Shown here: positions 51,531 to 59,776 of the stretch, one piece after another
How positions within the stretch are numbered: the first letter of the stretch is position 1
How the letters are laid out: the number at the start of each line of letters is the position of its first letter
Source of the DNA: Clostridium sp. AM22-11AC
GTDB lineage: Bacteria > Bacillota > Clostridia > Lachnospirales > Lachnospiraceae
Length of the DNA: 64,000 nucleotides
Assembly: GCF_003473545.1 (NCBI RefSeq)
Contig: NZ_QUCM01000010.1
Coordinates: 39,611-103,610, forward strand
Reading direction: 5' to 3'
The notes under the pieces: generated by a model
The model's database searches: none
What the model was told of the DNA's origin: nothing
What the model saw: only the letters and a program-made list of their open reading frames with translations
Made by a program: the position numbers and the translations under genes

Positions 51531-52424
51531 TTACAGCCAGTTGTTATGTTCTACCAGAAAATCGCAGAAATCAGCTACAATAGGGCTTTTCTTTCCTTTT
51601 TCGGACCGGGTCAGGATGATCTGGCGGCGGCATTTCTGGTCTGTGATGGGCAGAAGTTTTACCGGAAAATGACCAGGCGAACCACCGAAATTAGTAGTAA
51701 GAGGTCCCCAGGAGCAGGCAGGCCAGAAACCGATGCCCATTCCCGCTGCGATCAGGTTTCGCACAGACTCCGTAGTGTCGCTTTCAAAGATGATATGGGG
51801 AGTAAAGCCAGCTTCCATAAAATAGCTGTTTGTGATCTGGCGGATGGGCTTGGAACCGCCAAGGCAGATATAATCGGCATCTTTTGTGTCTGTTAAACGT
51901 ATGGACTCCCTGGATCCATAGGGAGAATGGGATGGCACTGCCAGATACAGGTCTTCTTCTAACATAACCGTGGCATCGTCATTTTCCTTTGGGGCAGTAT
52001 CGGCTCTCCGGGCTGTAACACATACGTCAAAATCATCTTCCTGTCCTAGTATCTGGTACAGCTGGAAATTTACATCCGGGCGGAGACTTCTGTAGGCAAT
52101 GATCCGGTTGGTGATCAGGGCAGAGGCAGAAAGGAGACGAAGATGTACAGTGTGGGTGGCAGCTTCCTTTCCTTTTCGCAGTTCTTCCGGCAGCCGGTCT
52201 AAGCTGCTTAAAATAGGGATGAGCCGTTTTTGCAGGAATTTTCCTTCATCATTTAATTCAATGCTGCGGTTTTTTCTCTCGAATAGGGGAACACCCAGTT
52301 CTGCTTCCAGCCTGTGGATGGCCTGGGAAAGAGCCGGCTGGGCGATCTGTAAGTGTTCCGCTGCTTTTGTCATATGCTGGTACTGGGCCGCAACTAAAAA
52401 ATATCGTAATTGTAGTAATTCCAT
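51531..52424 (-). CDS. LysR-family transcriptional regulator, divergent from manA
   Basis: A 297-residue regulator. The N-terminal helix-turn-helix is LLQLRYFLVAAQYQHMTKAAEHLQIAQPALSQAIHRLE (residues about 3-40), and the effector domain follows (about 90-297). The start is ATG 52424, preceded by GAGGTG; an upstream in-frame start would add eight residues. It converges with the ATP synthase operon and diverges from manA. A T-N11-A dyad lies over the manA promoter, making manA the probable target. Confidence 0.85.
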   Translation of the reverse strand: MELLQLRYFLVAAQYQHMTKAAEHLQIAQPALSQAIHRLEAELGVPLFERKNRSIELNDEGKFLQKRLIPILSSLDRLPEELRKGKEAATHTVHLRLLSASALITNRIIAYRSLRPDVNFQLYQILGQEDDFDVCVTARRADTAPKENDDATVMLEEDLYLAVPSHSPYGSRESIRLTDTKDADYICLGGSKPIRQITNSYFMEAGFTPHIIFESDTTESVRNLIAAGMGIGFWPACSWGPLTTNFGGSPGHFPVKLLPITDQKCRRQIILTRSEKGKKSPIVADFCDFLVEHNNWL

Positions 52425-52527
52425 GATGCACCTCTTCATTTGTTGCAAGTCTTAAGTATTTCATAAGCAGTTCTATTATAAGCAAAAGGGGGAAAATGTC
52501 AAATTTATATCGAAGATACTAACAAAA

Positions 52528-52550
52528 TGCGCTATAATATAATGAGCGCA
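52528..52550. promoter_or_regulatory. LysR-type operator over the manA promoter
   Basis: TGCGCT and AGCGCA are exact complements separated by 11 bases, giving the T-N11-A pattern of LysR boxes. The centre contains the probable manA -10 (TATAAT at 52533-52538 or 52538-52543). No good -35 is visible, as expected for an activated promoter. Confidence 0.5.
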
Positions 52551-52634
52551 GGGAAATCTTCAAACGCGTCGCTGGCGGGTTTTTGATATGCATGGCAAAA
52601 CAAGTGGCTGCAAAGCAGAAAGGGGAATATAAAT

Positions 52635-53576
52635 ATGAAGGAATTATTGTTTATGAAACCGGTTTTCAAAGAAGCTGTCTGGGGAGGCAGAAAACTTCGG
52701 GATGATTTTGGGTATGAGATACCAAGTGACAGTACCGGGGAGTGCTGGGGCATCGGAGCCCACAAAAATGGAGACTGTGAGATCGCAGAAGGCACTTATA
52801 AGGGAGAGCATCTGTCAAAACTGTGGGCAGAACATCCGGAACTGTTTGGAAATGAAGATGGAAAATATGGAAAAGAATTTCCCCTTCTTATTAAGATCAT
52901 TGACGCCAAATCTGACTTAAGCATCCAGGTACATCCGGACAATGCCTATGCAAAAGAACATGAAAATGGTTCTCTGGGAAAGACAGAGTGCTGGTACATC
53001 TTAGACAGTGAACCGGGAACCCAGATCGTTATTGGCCATTATGCAAAAGACAAAGAAGAATTAAAGCAGATGGTAGAGGAAAAGCGCTGGAAAGACCTGA
53101 TCCGTGAAGTGCCAGTAAAAAAAGGAGATTTTTATCAGATCGATCCTGGCTGTGTCCATGCCATCAAGGGCGGTACTGTTATTTTAGAGACCCAGCAGTC
53201 CAGTGACATTACTTACCGTGTATACGATTATGACAGAAAATGGAACGGAAAGCTTAGGGAACTTCATGTAAAACAGAGTCTGGATGTGATCAAAACTCCA
53301 TTCCAGCCTGCAAAGGACCAGAGAAGCATCACCCATACAGAAGGAGCTGACCTGGAACATCTGGAAACATGCCCTTATTATACAGTAGAAAAATACGATA
53401 TCCACGGAACCTGGGACCATGTTTTTGAGGCTGGTTTTGTAAATGTCAGTGTGATTGAAGGAAAAGGAAGCATAAACGGCAGAAAGATCAAAAAGGGGGA
53501 TCATTTTATCATTCCTGCTGATTTTGGGACCTGCTCTTTTGAGGGTAACTTAAGCCTGATCTGTTCCTGGGTATAA
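52635..53576 (+). CDS. manA: Mannose-6-phosphate isomerase, class I
   Basis: A 313-residue zinc enzyme interconverting mannose 6-phosphate and fructose 6-phosphate. Opening motif FKEAVWGGRKL; the zinc-binding residues are in LSIQVHPD (Gln and His, about 95), GKTECWYIL (Glu) and GCVHAI (His, about 172). It is the short Firmicutes form. The gene is divergent from a LysR regulator and carries a LysR box over its promoter. It feeds mannose into glycolysis or supplies mannose 6-phosphate for glycans. Confidence 0.92.
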   Translation: MKELLFMKPVFKEAVWGGRKLRDDFGYEIPSDSTGECWGIGAHKNGDCEIAEGTYKGEHLSKLWAEHPELFGNEDGKYGKEFPLLIKIIDAKSDLSIQVHPDNAYAKEHENGSLGKTECWYILDSEPGTQIVIGHYAKDKEELKQMVEEKRWKDLIREVPVKKGDFYQIDPGCVHAIKGGTVILETQQSSDITYRVYDYDRKWNGKLRELHVKQSLDVIKTPFQPAKDQRSITHTEGADLEHLETCPYYTVEKYDIHGTWDHVFEAGFVNVSVIEGKGSINGRKIKKGDHFIIPADFGTCSFEGNLSLICSWV

Positions 53577-53608
53577 AGTGCTATATTCAGCTGTGACAGT
53601 AAAATAAG

Positions 53609-53637
53609 TTGCTTTTTAAACTAATAGGTGATAGGAT
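53609..53637 (+). promoter_or_regulatory. Candidate promoter of the cobalamin-riboswitch operon
   Basis: TTGCTT (53609-53614) and TAGGAT (53632-53637) are 17 bases apart, ending about 20 bases before the riboswitch P1 stem. The -10 is a weak match. Confidence 0.4.
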
Positions 53638-53658
53638 AGCTTTATATCGAGTTAAGAG

Positions 53659-53907
53659 CAAATGGTGCTCTTTGTTTATGGACCAGCCGCTGATCAGCGG
53701 TCGTGTCTATTTATAAAGAGGTAAAAGGGAAGCAGGGGAAGTACCTGCGCGATCTCGTCACTGTAAGCTGTAAAGGAGATCCGGAAAGTTATCATCCAGA
53801 TCCCATGCATATAAAACGTGGATAGAAAGGACAGAATATCCGCCACTGGGAAACCGGGAAGGCAGTTTTGTATGTAGAAAGCAGCAAGCCAGGAAACCTG
53901 CCATTTG
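53659..53907 (+). promoter_or_regulatory. Cobalamin (B12) riboswitch
   Basis: The B12 box AGCCAGGAAACCTGCC is at 53887-53902. Upstream are the conserved AAAAGGGAA core (about 53722), the CACTGTAA element (about 53760), and GCCACTGGGAAACCGGGAAGGC (paired 3' part, about 53841-53862). P1 forms between CAAATGG (53659-53665) and CCATTTG (53901-53907), and CTCTTT pairs with AAAGAG as the next stem. A CCGCTGATCAGCGG hairpin (53687-53700) is an insertion in the 5' arm. High cobalamin should turn the downstream genes off. Confidence 0.9.
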
Positions 53908-54110
53908 TTGGTACAGGAGAAGGTTCATTCCGGGTCACGAGTAATTGATCGTGCCGGTTCTGAAAGATGATCATGGCAATTGTTCCAGTCGTGTTATCAT
54001 GGATCAGGATTTCTGACTCACACAGGAAAATGGACTCCTGCGCCCTGCCGGGAATTTCTTCCGGATCGATACATATTATTATGTGTCTTAGGACAAGGAG
54101 GAAAATGAAA
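53908..54110 (+). promoter_or_regulatory. Expression platform and 5' untranslated region of the cbiK-like gene
   Basis: A 203-base stretch without a gene. CCGGGTCACGA (53930-53940) pairs with TCGTGCCGG (53949-53957) as a strong hairpin, but no T run follows. CCGGGAATTTCTTCCGG forms a smaller one further on. The mode of control, termination or translation, cannot be decided by eye. Confidence 0.45.
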
Positions 54111-55151
54111 ATGAAGTTGAAAAAAGCAATGCTGCTTTTCGCAGCGGCAGCAGTAGCTGCAGGTACCGTAGCAGGATGCTCTGGAAGCGCAAAGGAGACA
54201 ACAGCCGCTTCTGTAGCAGAGACAAGTGCTGAGGAAACAAAAGAAGAGACCACAGCAGAGGAGACCAAGGAAGAGGAAACTGCTGCTGAAGAAGAGGACG
54301 AAGAAAACTACGATACAGGAGATGCAGCATTGGATAACACAAGAAATCAGGATGAGATCGGAGAAAAAGAACTTTTAGTTGTAAGTTTTGGAACCAGCTA
54401 CAATGACAGCCGTCGTTTAACCATTGGTGCTATTGAAGATGCCATCGAAAAGGCAGAGCCGGATTTTTCCGTAAGAAGAGGTTTTACCAGCCAGATCATC
54501 ATTGATCATGTAAAGAAGAGGGATGATGTTACTATTGATAATGTAACAGAAGCTCTGGACCGTGCAGTAAATAATGGTGTAAAGACTCTGGTTGTTCAGC
54601 CAACCCATCTGATGAATGGTCTTGAATATACAGATCTGGTAAATGAAATTGCAGAAAATGCAGACTCCTTTGAGAAGGTTGTTGTAGGTGAACCATTACT
54701 TACATCCGATGATGACTTTAAGGCAGTGATCCAGGCAATTACAGACGCAACCAAGGAATATGATGATGGCGAGACCGCGATCTGCTTTATGGGTCATGGT
54801 ACAGAGGCTGACTCCAACCAGGTATATGCCAAGATGCAGGATATGCTGACAGAGGAAGGTTTTGAGCACTACTATGTAGGTACTGTAGAAGCAACTCCAA
54901 GTCTGGAAGATGTAGTAGCAAAGGTAAAAGAAGGTTCCTATAAGAAAGTTGTATTAGAGCCTTTAATGATCGTTGCCGGTGATCACGCAAACAACGATAT
55001 GGCAGGTGACGAGGAAGGTTCCTGGAAGACCACTTTTGAAGAAGCTGGTTATGAAGTAACCTGCCTGGTAAGAGGTTTAGGTGAGTTAGAGCCGATCCAG
55101 CAGCTGTTTGTAGAACATGCAAAGGCAGCTGTTGACAGTCTTGCAAAATAA
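54111..55151 (+). CDS. CbiK-family sirohydrochlorin cobaltochelatase with lipoprotein signal
   Basis: A 346-residue protein. A lipoprotein signal ends TVAGC (Cys about 23), followed by a strongly acidic Glu/Thr linker to about 70. Residues 85-346 are a CbiK-type class II chelatase: VVSFGTSYNDSRR, VRRGFTS, VVQPTHLMNG, the active-site His of CFMGHGTE (about 224) and AGDHANNDMAGDEEGSWKT (about 285-303). CbiK normally inserts cobalt into sirohydrochlorin in the cytoplasm. Here the signal places it outside the membrane, as reported for some periplasmic or outer-surface CbiK relatives linked to metal or heme handling. ATG 54111 is best spaced from AAGGAGG. It lies under a B12 riboswitch. Confidence 0.85.
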   Translation: MKLKKAMLLFAAAAVAAGTVAGCSGSAKETTAASVAETSAEETKEETTAEETKEEETAAEEEDEENYDTGDAALDNTRNQDEIGEKELLVVSFGTSYNDSRRLTIGAIEDAIEKAEPDFSVRRGFTSQIIIDHVKKRDDVTIDNVTEALDRAVNNGVKTLVVQPTHLMNGLEYTDLVNEIAENADSFEKVVVGEPLLTSDDDFKAVIQAITDATKEYDDGETAICFMGHGTEADSNQVYAKMQDMLTEEGFEHYYVGTVEATPSLEDVVAKVKEGSYKKVVLEPLMIVAGDHANNDMAGDEEGSWKTTFEEAGYEVTCLVRGLGELEPIQQLFVEHAKAAVDSLAK

Positions 55152-55184
55152 TCGATTTTGCATTAGGATGCTAAGTTAAAATAA

Positions 55185-55219
55185 AAAAGGCGGTCAGAGA
55201 AAATTCTGGCTGCCTTTTG
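55185..55219 (+). terminator. Terminator-like hairpin between the cbiK-like and lipoprotein genes
   Basis: AAAAGGC...GCCTTTT with a further CAGA/TCTG inside. It is followed by only a short T-rich tract, so some readthrough into the transporter genes is possible. A second hairpin, TGCCGG/CCGGCA, lies at 55241-55260. Confidence 0.65.
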
Positions 55220-55295
55220 TTGCAATGCATATGGGAAATGTGCCGGTGATGTGTCCGGCAGTGGACCTATAGACAGTGAGAAAGATGGTAAAAAG

Positions 55296-56225
55296 ATGAA
55301 AATAAGAAAATATATACTGTGTGCCGGGATCGTTGGTTTAGTGGGGATGTCTTCCGGATGCGGACAAAAGACAGACAGCGGGGCAACTTCCCAGGCTGTA
55401 AGCGAACAGGCAGATACAAAAGAAAATGCAGAAACATCTGGTGCAGCAGGTGCCGAAACAGAAAAAGAAACGGCTCCTACAGTGCAGGTAGTAACAGATG
55501 ATATGGTGCCTGTTGAAGCAGATGCGTTAAAAGACGGCGTTTATCCGGTAGAGGTGGACTCCAGCTCTTCCATGTTCCACATTACAGAGGCAGAACTGAC
55601 GGTTGCTGATGGAAAGATGAGCGCAAAGCTGACCTTAAGCGGTTCCGGCTATGGAAAAGTATTTATGGGAACCGGGGAAGAGGCAGAAAAAGCAGGGGAA
55701 GGAGATTACATTCAGGCAGAAGAGAGTGCAGATGGAAAGAATGTATTTGAGATCCCGGTAGAAGCCTTAGACAAAGGAATTGACTGTGCAGCTTACAGCA
55801 AAAAGAAAGAAACCTGGTATGACAGGACCCTGGTAGTCCGGGCATCTTCCCTTCCAATGGAAGCCTACAAAGAGGGGAACATGAAAACTGTGGAAAGCCT
55901 GGGCCTGGAAGACGGAACATACACAGTGGAAGTGAAACTGGAAGGCGGTTCCGGCCGTACAACTGTGGAAACGCCAACGCAGTTAAAGATCCAGGATGGA
56001 AAGGCAACGGCTGTGATCACCTGGGGCAGCTCTCATTATGATTATATGAAAGTGGGAGAAGAAAAGTATGAGCCTGTAAATACAGAAGGAAATTCTTCCT
56101 TTGAGATCCCGGTCACTGTTTTTGACCAGAAACAGAAAGTGATCGCAGATACCACAGCCATGAGTGTGCCTCATGAGATCGACTATACACTGATCTTTGA
56201 CTCTGAAAGTATTCAGCCACAGTAA
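55296..56225 (+). CDS. Lipoprotein with two tandem beta-rich domains, unknown function
   Basis: A 309-residue lipoprotein; the signal ends SSGC (Cys about 22). After a Thr/Glu-rich linker come two related domains of about 100 residues. Domain 1 (about 95-195) begins KDGVYPVEV and has FEIPVEALDKG; domain 2 (about 210-305) begins EDGTYTVEVKL and has FEIPVTVFDQK. I do not recognise the family with certainty; surface tetrapyrrole- or metal-binding domains have similar layouts. Its place between an extracytoplasmic chelatase and a BtuFCD-type importer suggests binding or handing over a corrinoid or heme. The lipobox DNA is shared with the next gene. Confidence 0.7.
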   Translation: MKIRKYILCAGIVGLVGMSSGCGQKTDSGATSQAVSEQADTKENAETSGAAGAETEKETAPTVQVVTDDMVPVEADALKDGVYPVEVDSSSSMFHITEAELTVADGKMSAKLTLSGSGYGKVFMGTGEEAEKAGEGDYIQAEESADGKNVFEIPVEALDKGIDCAAYSKKKETWYDRTLVVRASSLPMEAYKEGNMKTVESLGLEDGTYTVEVKLEGGSGRTTVETPTQLKIQDGKATAVITWGSSHYDYMKVGEEKYEPVNTEGNSSFEIPVTVFDQKQKVIADTTAMSVPHEIDYTLIFDSESIQPQ

Positions 56226-56255
56226 CGGGCAGGCAGCAGATCACAGGAAAGAAAG

Positions 56256-57512
56256 ATGAAAAAACAGATAAAAAAGAAACTATTAAAAGGATTTCTTCTG
56301 GGAACGCTGACTGTCTGCGTTCTGGGAATGTGCGCTGGATGCGGACAAAAGACAGAAAATATAGAGAATACAGTTACTTCCCCTACAGCACAGGAGCAGA
56401 CAGGAAAAACGGGGCAAAAATCCCTTTCCTGGTCAGAACTAACGCAGACAGGAAGTATGGATCTTTCATATGCGGATCAGTTTTCTGTCACCTACTATGG
56501 GGAAGAAAACTATGCCCTGGTCATTATTGGAGAAGATGAAAAATTCCTGGTAGTGCCGGAAGGAGAGCCGGTACCGGAAGATCTCCCGGAAGATATTACA
56601 CCCCTTTTGCAGCCTTTAACGAATATGTACCTGGCAGCTACTTCTGCTATGGACTTTTTCTGCCATTTGGATGCAGTGGATCAGATCACCCTTTCCGGTA
56701 CAGACCGTTCCGGCTGGTATTTAGAGGAACCGAAAAAAGCTCTGGAAGAGGGAACCATGGAATATGCAGGAAAATACAGCGCTCCTGATTATGAACGGAT
56801 CGTAGATAAGTCCTGCTCCCTTGCCATTGAGTCTACCATGATCTATCATTGTCCACAGGTAAAGGAGCAGCTGGAAAATCTGGGAGTTCCAGTCCTGGTA
56901 GAGCGTTCCAGCTATGAGGCGGATCCTTTAGGAAGGATGGAATGGATCAAGCTGTACGGGGTACTTACAGGAAAAGAGCAGCTGGCAGAGGAATTATTTG
57001 AAAAAGAGATCAAAGAACTGGAAAATGTTTCTGTTCAGGCGGATGAAGGACAGGAACATTCGGATCAGACAAACCAGGGAAAAACAGTAGCCTTTTTTTA
57101 CATTACATCCAAGGGCAGTGCCAATGTGCGTAAGCCGGGAGATTATGTGGCAAAAATGATCACTATGGCAGGTGGCACCTATGTTCCCCAGAGTGCAGAG
57201 GAAGAAGAGGAAAACGCTCTTTCTACCATGAATATGGAAATGGAAGCCTTTTATGCAAAGGCAAAGGACGCAGATTACATTATTTATAACAGTACCATTG
57301 ACGGTGAACTGACCACAATGGATGAATTTCTTGCAAAAAGCCCATTGTTAGCAGATTTTAAGGCAGTTAAAGAGGGACATGTGTGGTGTACAGGAAAGAA
57401 CCTGTTCCAGGAGACTATGGGACTGGGAAATATGATACAGGATATTCACAGGATGCTGACAGAAGAGACACCAGATGAAGGACAGATGCATTATATCCAT
57501 CAACTGAAATAA
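56256..57512 (+). CDS. BtuF/FecB-type substrate-binding lipoprotein
   Basis: A 418-residue class III (helical backbone) binding protein for corrinoids, heme or siderophores. The lipobox is CAGC (Cys about 29). After a linker come NMYLAATSAMDFFCHLDAVDQI (about 127-148), IESTMIYHCPQVKEQLENLGVPVLVERSSYE and TGKEQLAEELF, all usual in this group. Acidic insertions (QSAEEEEEN) are unusual. It is followed by matching permease and ATPase genes. Riboswitch context favours a corrinoid, but heme is possible. Confidence 0.83.
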   Translation: MKKQIKKKLLKGFLLGTLTVCVLGMCAGCGQKTENIENTVTSPTAQEQTGKTGQKSLSWSELTQTGSMDLSYADQFSVTYYGEENYALVIIGEDEKFLVVPEGEPVPEDLPEDITPLLQPLTNMYLAATSAMDFFCHLDAVDQITLSGTDRSGWYLEEPKKALEEGTMEYAGKYSAPDYERIVDKSCSLAIESTMIYHCPQVKEQLENLGVPVLVERSSYEADPLGRMEWIKLYGVLTGKEQLAEELFEKEIKELENVSVQADEGQEHSDQTNQGKTVAFFYITSKGSANVRKPGDYVAKMITMAGGTYVPQSAEEEEENALSTMNMEMEAFYAKAKDADYIIYNSTIDGELTTMDEFLAKSPLLADFKAVKEGHVWCTGKNLFQETMGLGNMIQDIHRMLTEETPDEGQMHYIHQLK

Positions 57513-57529
57513 GAAAGGGGAAACACAGG

Positions 57530-58567
57530 TTGAAGACCAGAGAAATGACGGGAACAGCAAAAAAGCGGATCCATATTGCAGGGGGATTTTTACTCCTGGT
57601 TGTGGCACTGGTCCTGCTTTTTTTCTGGAATATTTATTCCGGAAGTGTAAGTGTAGAACCGAAAGATGTGCTGCGGCTTTTGTTTCAGGGACCGGATGAA
57701 AGTACCCAGGCAAGGATCCTCTGGGATATCCGTTTCCCAAGAGTGCTGGCAGCTATGTTATTAGGCGGCGCCCTGTCTGTTTCCGGATTTCTGCTTCAGA
57801 CCTTTTTTGCAAATCCCATTGCAGGCCCCTTTGTACTGGGAATTTCTTCCGGTGCAAAACTGATGACAGCCCTGGTGATGATATTTCTTCTGGGAAGAGG
57901 GCTGGTGGCAGGTTCCGTTGTATTGATTTTGGCATCTTTTATTGGTGCCATGCTTTCTATGGGTTTTGTGATCCTGATCGCCAATAAAGTGAACAATATG
58001 TCTATTCTTGTCATCTGTGGTATTATGGTCAGCTATATCTGTTCCGCAGTTACGGATCTGGTAGTTACCTTTGCAGATGACTCTAATATCGTAAATCTGC
58101 ATAACTGGTCTTTGGGCAGTTTTTCCGGCATTACCTGGGAAAATATTTCGGTTATGGCAGTGGTGATCTTTTTCTGTATGATCTGTGCCATGTTGATGGC
58201 AAAACCTGCAGGGGCATATCAGTTAGGAGAGATCTATGCAGCCAGTATGGGTGTGAACATAAAGGCGTTTCGCCTGGCACTGATCCTGGTGTCCAGTATC
58301 CTTTCTGCCTGCGTTACTGCTTTTGCAGGTCCGGTCTCCTTTGTGGGGATTGCTGTTCCACAGCTGGTAAAAAGCCTGTTTAAAACAACAAAGCCGATTA
58401 TTATGATACCTGCCTGCTTTTTAGGCGGGGCAGTATTTTGCAGCTTTTGTGACCGGCTTGCAAGGACCCTGTTTTCGCCGGTAGAATTAAGTATCAGTAC
58501 AGTAACAGCTGTGTTTGGAGCGCCGGTGGTTATTTATATGATGATACAGACCAGAGGAAGAAGGTGA
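57530..58567 (+). CDS. BtuC/FecD-type ABC permease
   Basis: A 345-residue permease with nine or ten helices. FecCD signatures are RILWDIRFPRVLAAMLLGGALSVSG (about 64-88), FANPIAGPFVLGISSGAKL and GPVSFVGIAVPQLVKSLF near residue 270. The probable start is TTG 57530, behind AAAGGGG; an in-frame ATG five codons later lacks a good ribosome binding site. Together with its neighbours it imports a metal-chelate such as cobalamin or heme. Confidence 0.87.
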   Translation: MKTREMTGTAKKRIHIAGGFLLLVVALVLLFFWNIYSGSVSVEPKDVLRLLFQGPDESTQARILWDIRFPRVLAAMLLGGALSVSGFLLQTFFANPIAGPFVLGISSGAKLMTALVMIFLLGRGLVAGSVVLILASFIGAMLSMGFVILIANKVNNMSILVICGIMVSYICSAVTDLVVTFADDSNIVNLHNWSLGSFSGITWENISVMAVVIFFCMICAMLMAKPAGAYQLGEIYAASMGVNIKAFRLALILVSSILSACVTAFAGPVSFVGIAVPQLVKSLFKTTKPIIMIPACFLGGAVFCSFCDRLARTLFSPVELSISTVTAVFGAPVVIYMMIQTRGRR

Positions 58568-58571
58568 CAGG

Positions 58572-59681
58572 ATGATGGCAGAAGAAAGAAGCAGTTCTTA
58601 TATTTGTGCGGAAGATATAAGCGTAGGTTATCATAACCTGCCATTGATCCAAAAGATAAACCTTCATGTAAACAGGGGAGAGATACTGACTCTCATAGGA
58701 CCAAACGGCGCAGGAAAATCTACTATATTAAAGAGCCTGATCGGTCAGCTGAAACTGGTAAAAGGGGCAGTGTGGCTGGATGGAACCTCTATGGGGACCA
58801 TGAAGGAAAAAGAGATTGCCCTTCGTATGTCTGTGATGATGACCGGTCGGGTGAAAACAGAGCGGATGACCTGTGAAGAAGTGGTAAGTATGGGGCGGTA
58901 TCCTTATACAGGGAAAATGGGGATCCTGACAGAAAAAGACTGGCAGATCGTAAGGGAGTCTTTAGAACTGGTCCAGGGACTGGAACTGGCAGAAAAGGAC
59001 TTTGAGGCGGTCAGTGACGGTCAGCGCCAGAGAGTCCTTCTTGCAAGAGCCATCTGTCAGGAACCACAGGTCATTGTATTAGATGAGCCGACTGCATTTT
59101 TAGATATCCGGCACAAACTGGAACTTTTGTATCTTCTTAAAAATATGGTGCGGGAAAAGAAAGTGGCAGTGCTTATGTCTCTGCATGAACTGGATCTGGC
59201 CCAGAAGATATCCGATCATATTATCTGTGTAAAAGGGGATAATTCCATTGGCCGCTTTGGTACGCCGGAGGAAATTTTCAGTGGAGATTATATCAAAGAA
59301 CTGTTTCAGATCGAAAAAGGCACCTATCTTACAGATTATGGCAGCGTAGAGTTGGAAGCTGTAAAAGGAGAGCCGAAGGTGTTTGTCATTGGCGGAAATG
59401 GAACAGGGATCCCGGTGTATCGGCAGCTGCAAAAAGAGGGAATTCCCTTTGCAGCAGGTATCCTGTGGGAAAACGACAGGGAATATCCGGTGGCAGAGGC
59501 ACTGGCTTCTGTGGTGATTCGGGAAAAAGCCTTTGAATCGGTCTCAGATGCGACCTTTGAAACTGCGGTAAAGGTTCTTAAAAACTGTGAAAAGGTGATC
59601 TGCTGTATGGAAAACTTCGGAACTTACCAGGAACCTTGCAGACAGTTGTGGAAAATAGCAAAAGATCTTGGAAAAATTTGA
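58572..59681 (+). CDS. BtuD/FecE-type ABC ATPase with C-terminal extension
   Basis: A 369-residue ATPase. Residues 1-250 are a standard importer ATPase: Walker A GPNGAGKST (about 43-51), signature VSDGQRQR, Walker B VIVLDEPTAFLD and switch His in SLHELDLA. Residues 260-369 are an added domain opening VFVIGGNGTGIPVYRQL, which looks like a nucleotide-binding or Rossmann-like fold, with a cysteine pair VICCMEN. The normal family length is about 250-270, so the extension is unusual for a transporter ATPase and may sense substrate or nucleotide. It closes the operon. Confidence 0.85.
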   Translation: MMAEERSSSYICAEDISVGYHNLPLIQKINLHVNRGEILTLIGPNGAGKSTILKSLIGQLKLVKGAVWLDGTSMGTMKEKEIALRMSVMMTGRVKTERMTCEEVVSMGRYPYTGKMGILTEKDWQIVRESLELVQGLELAEKDFEAVSDGQRQRVLLARAICQEPQVIVLDEPTAFLDIRHKLELLYLLKNMVREKKVAVLMSLHELDLAQKISDHIICVKGDNSIGRFGTPEEIFSGDYIKELFQIEKGTYLTDYGSVELEAVKGEPKVFVIGGNGTGIPVYRQLQKEGIPFAAGILWENDREYPVAEALASVVIREKAFESVSDATFETAVKVLKNCEKVICCMENFGTYQEPCRQLWKIAKDLGKI

Positions 59682-59776
59682 CTTCTATGCTCATTTTTGT
59701 TAAACTTTTATCAGCTGACAAGTAGACAAAAAAGTCCGCCAGACAAAAAACGAGAGAAAAGAGGACTTAAAAACAT

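Noticed and set aside
53654..53678. AAGAGCA/TGCTCTT hairpin with T-rich tail as a terminator for manA
   Set aside because: The same bases form the P1 and next stem of the cobalamin riboswitch (CAAATGG with CCATTTG, CTCTTT with AAAGAG), which explains them better.
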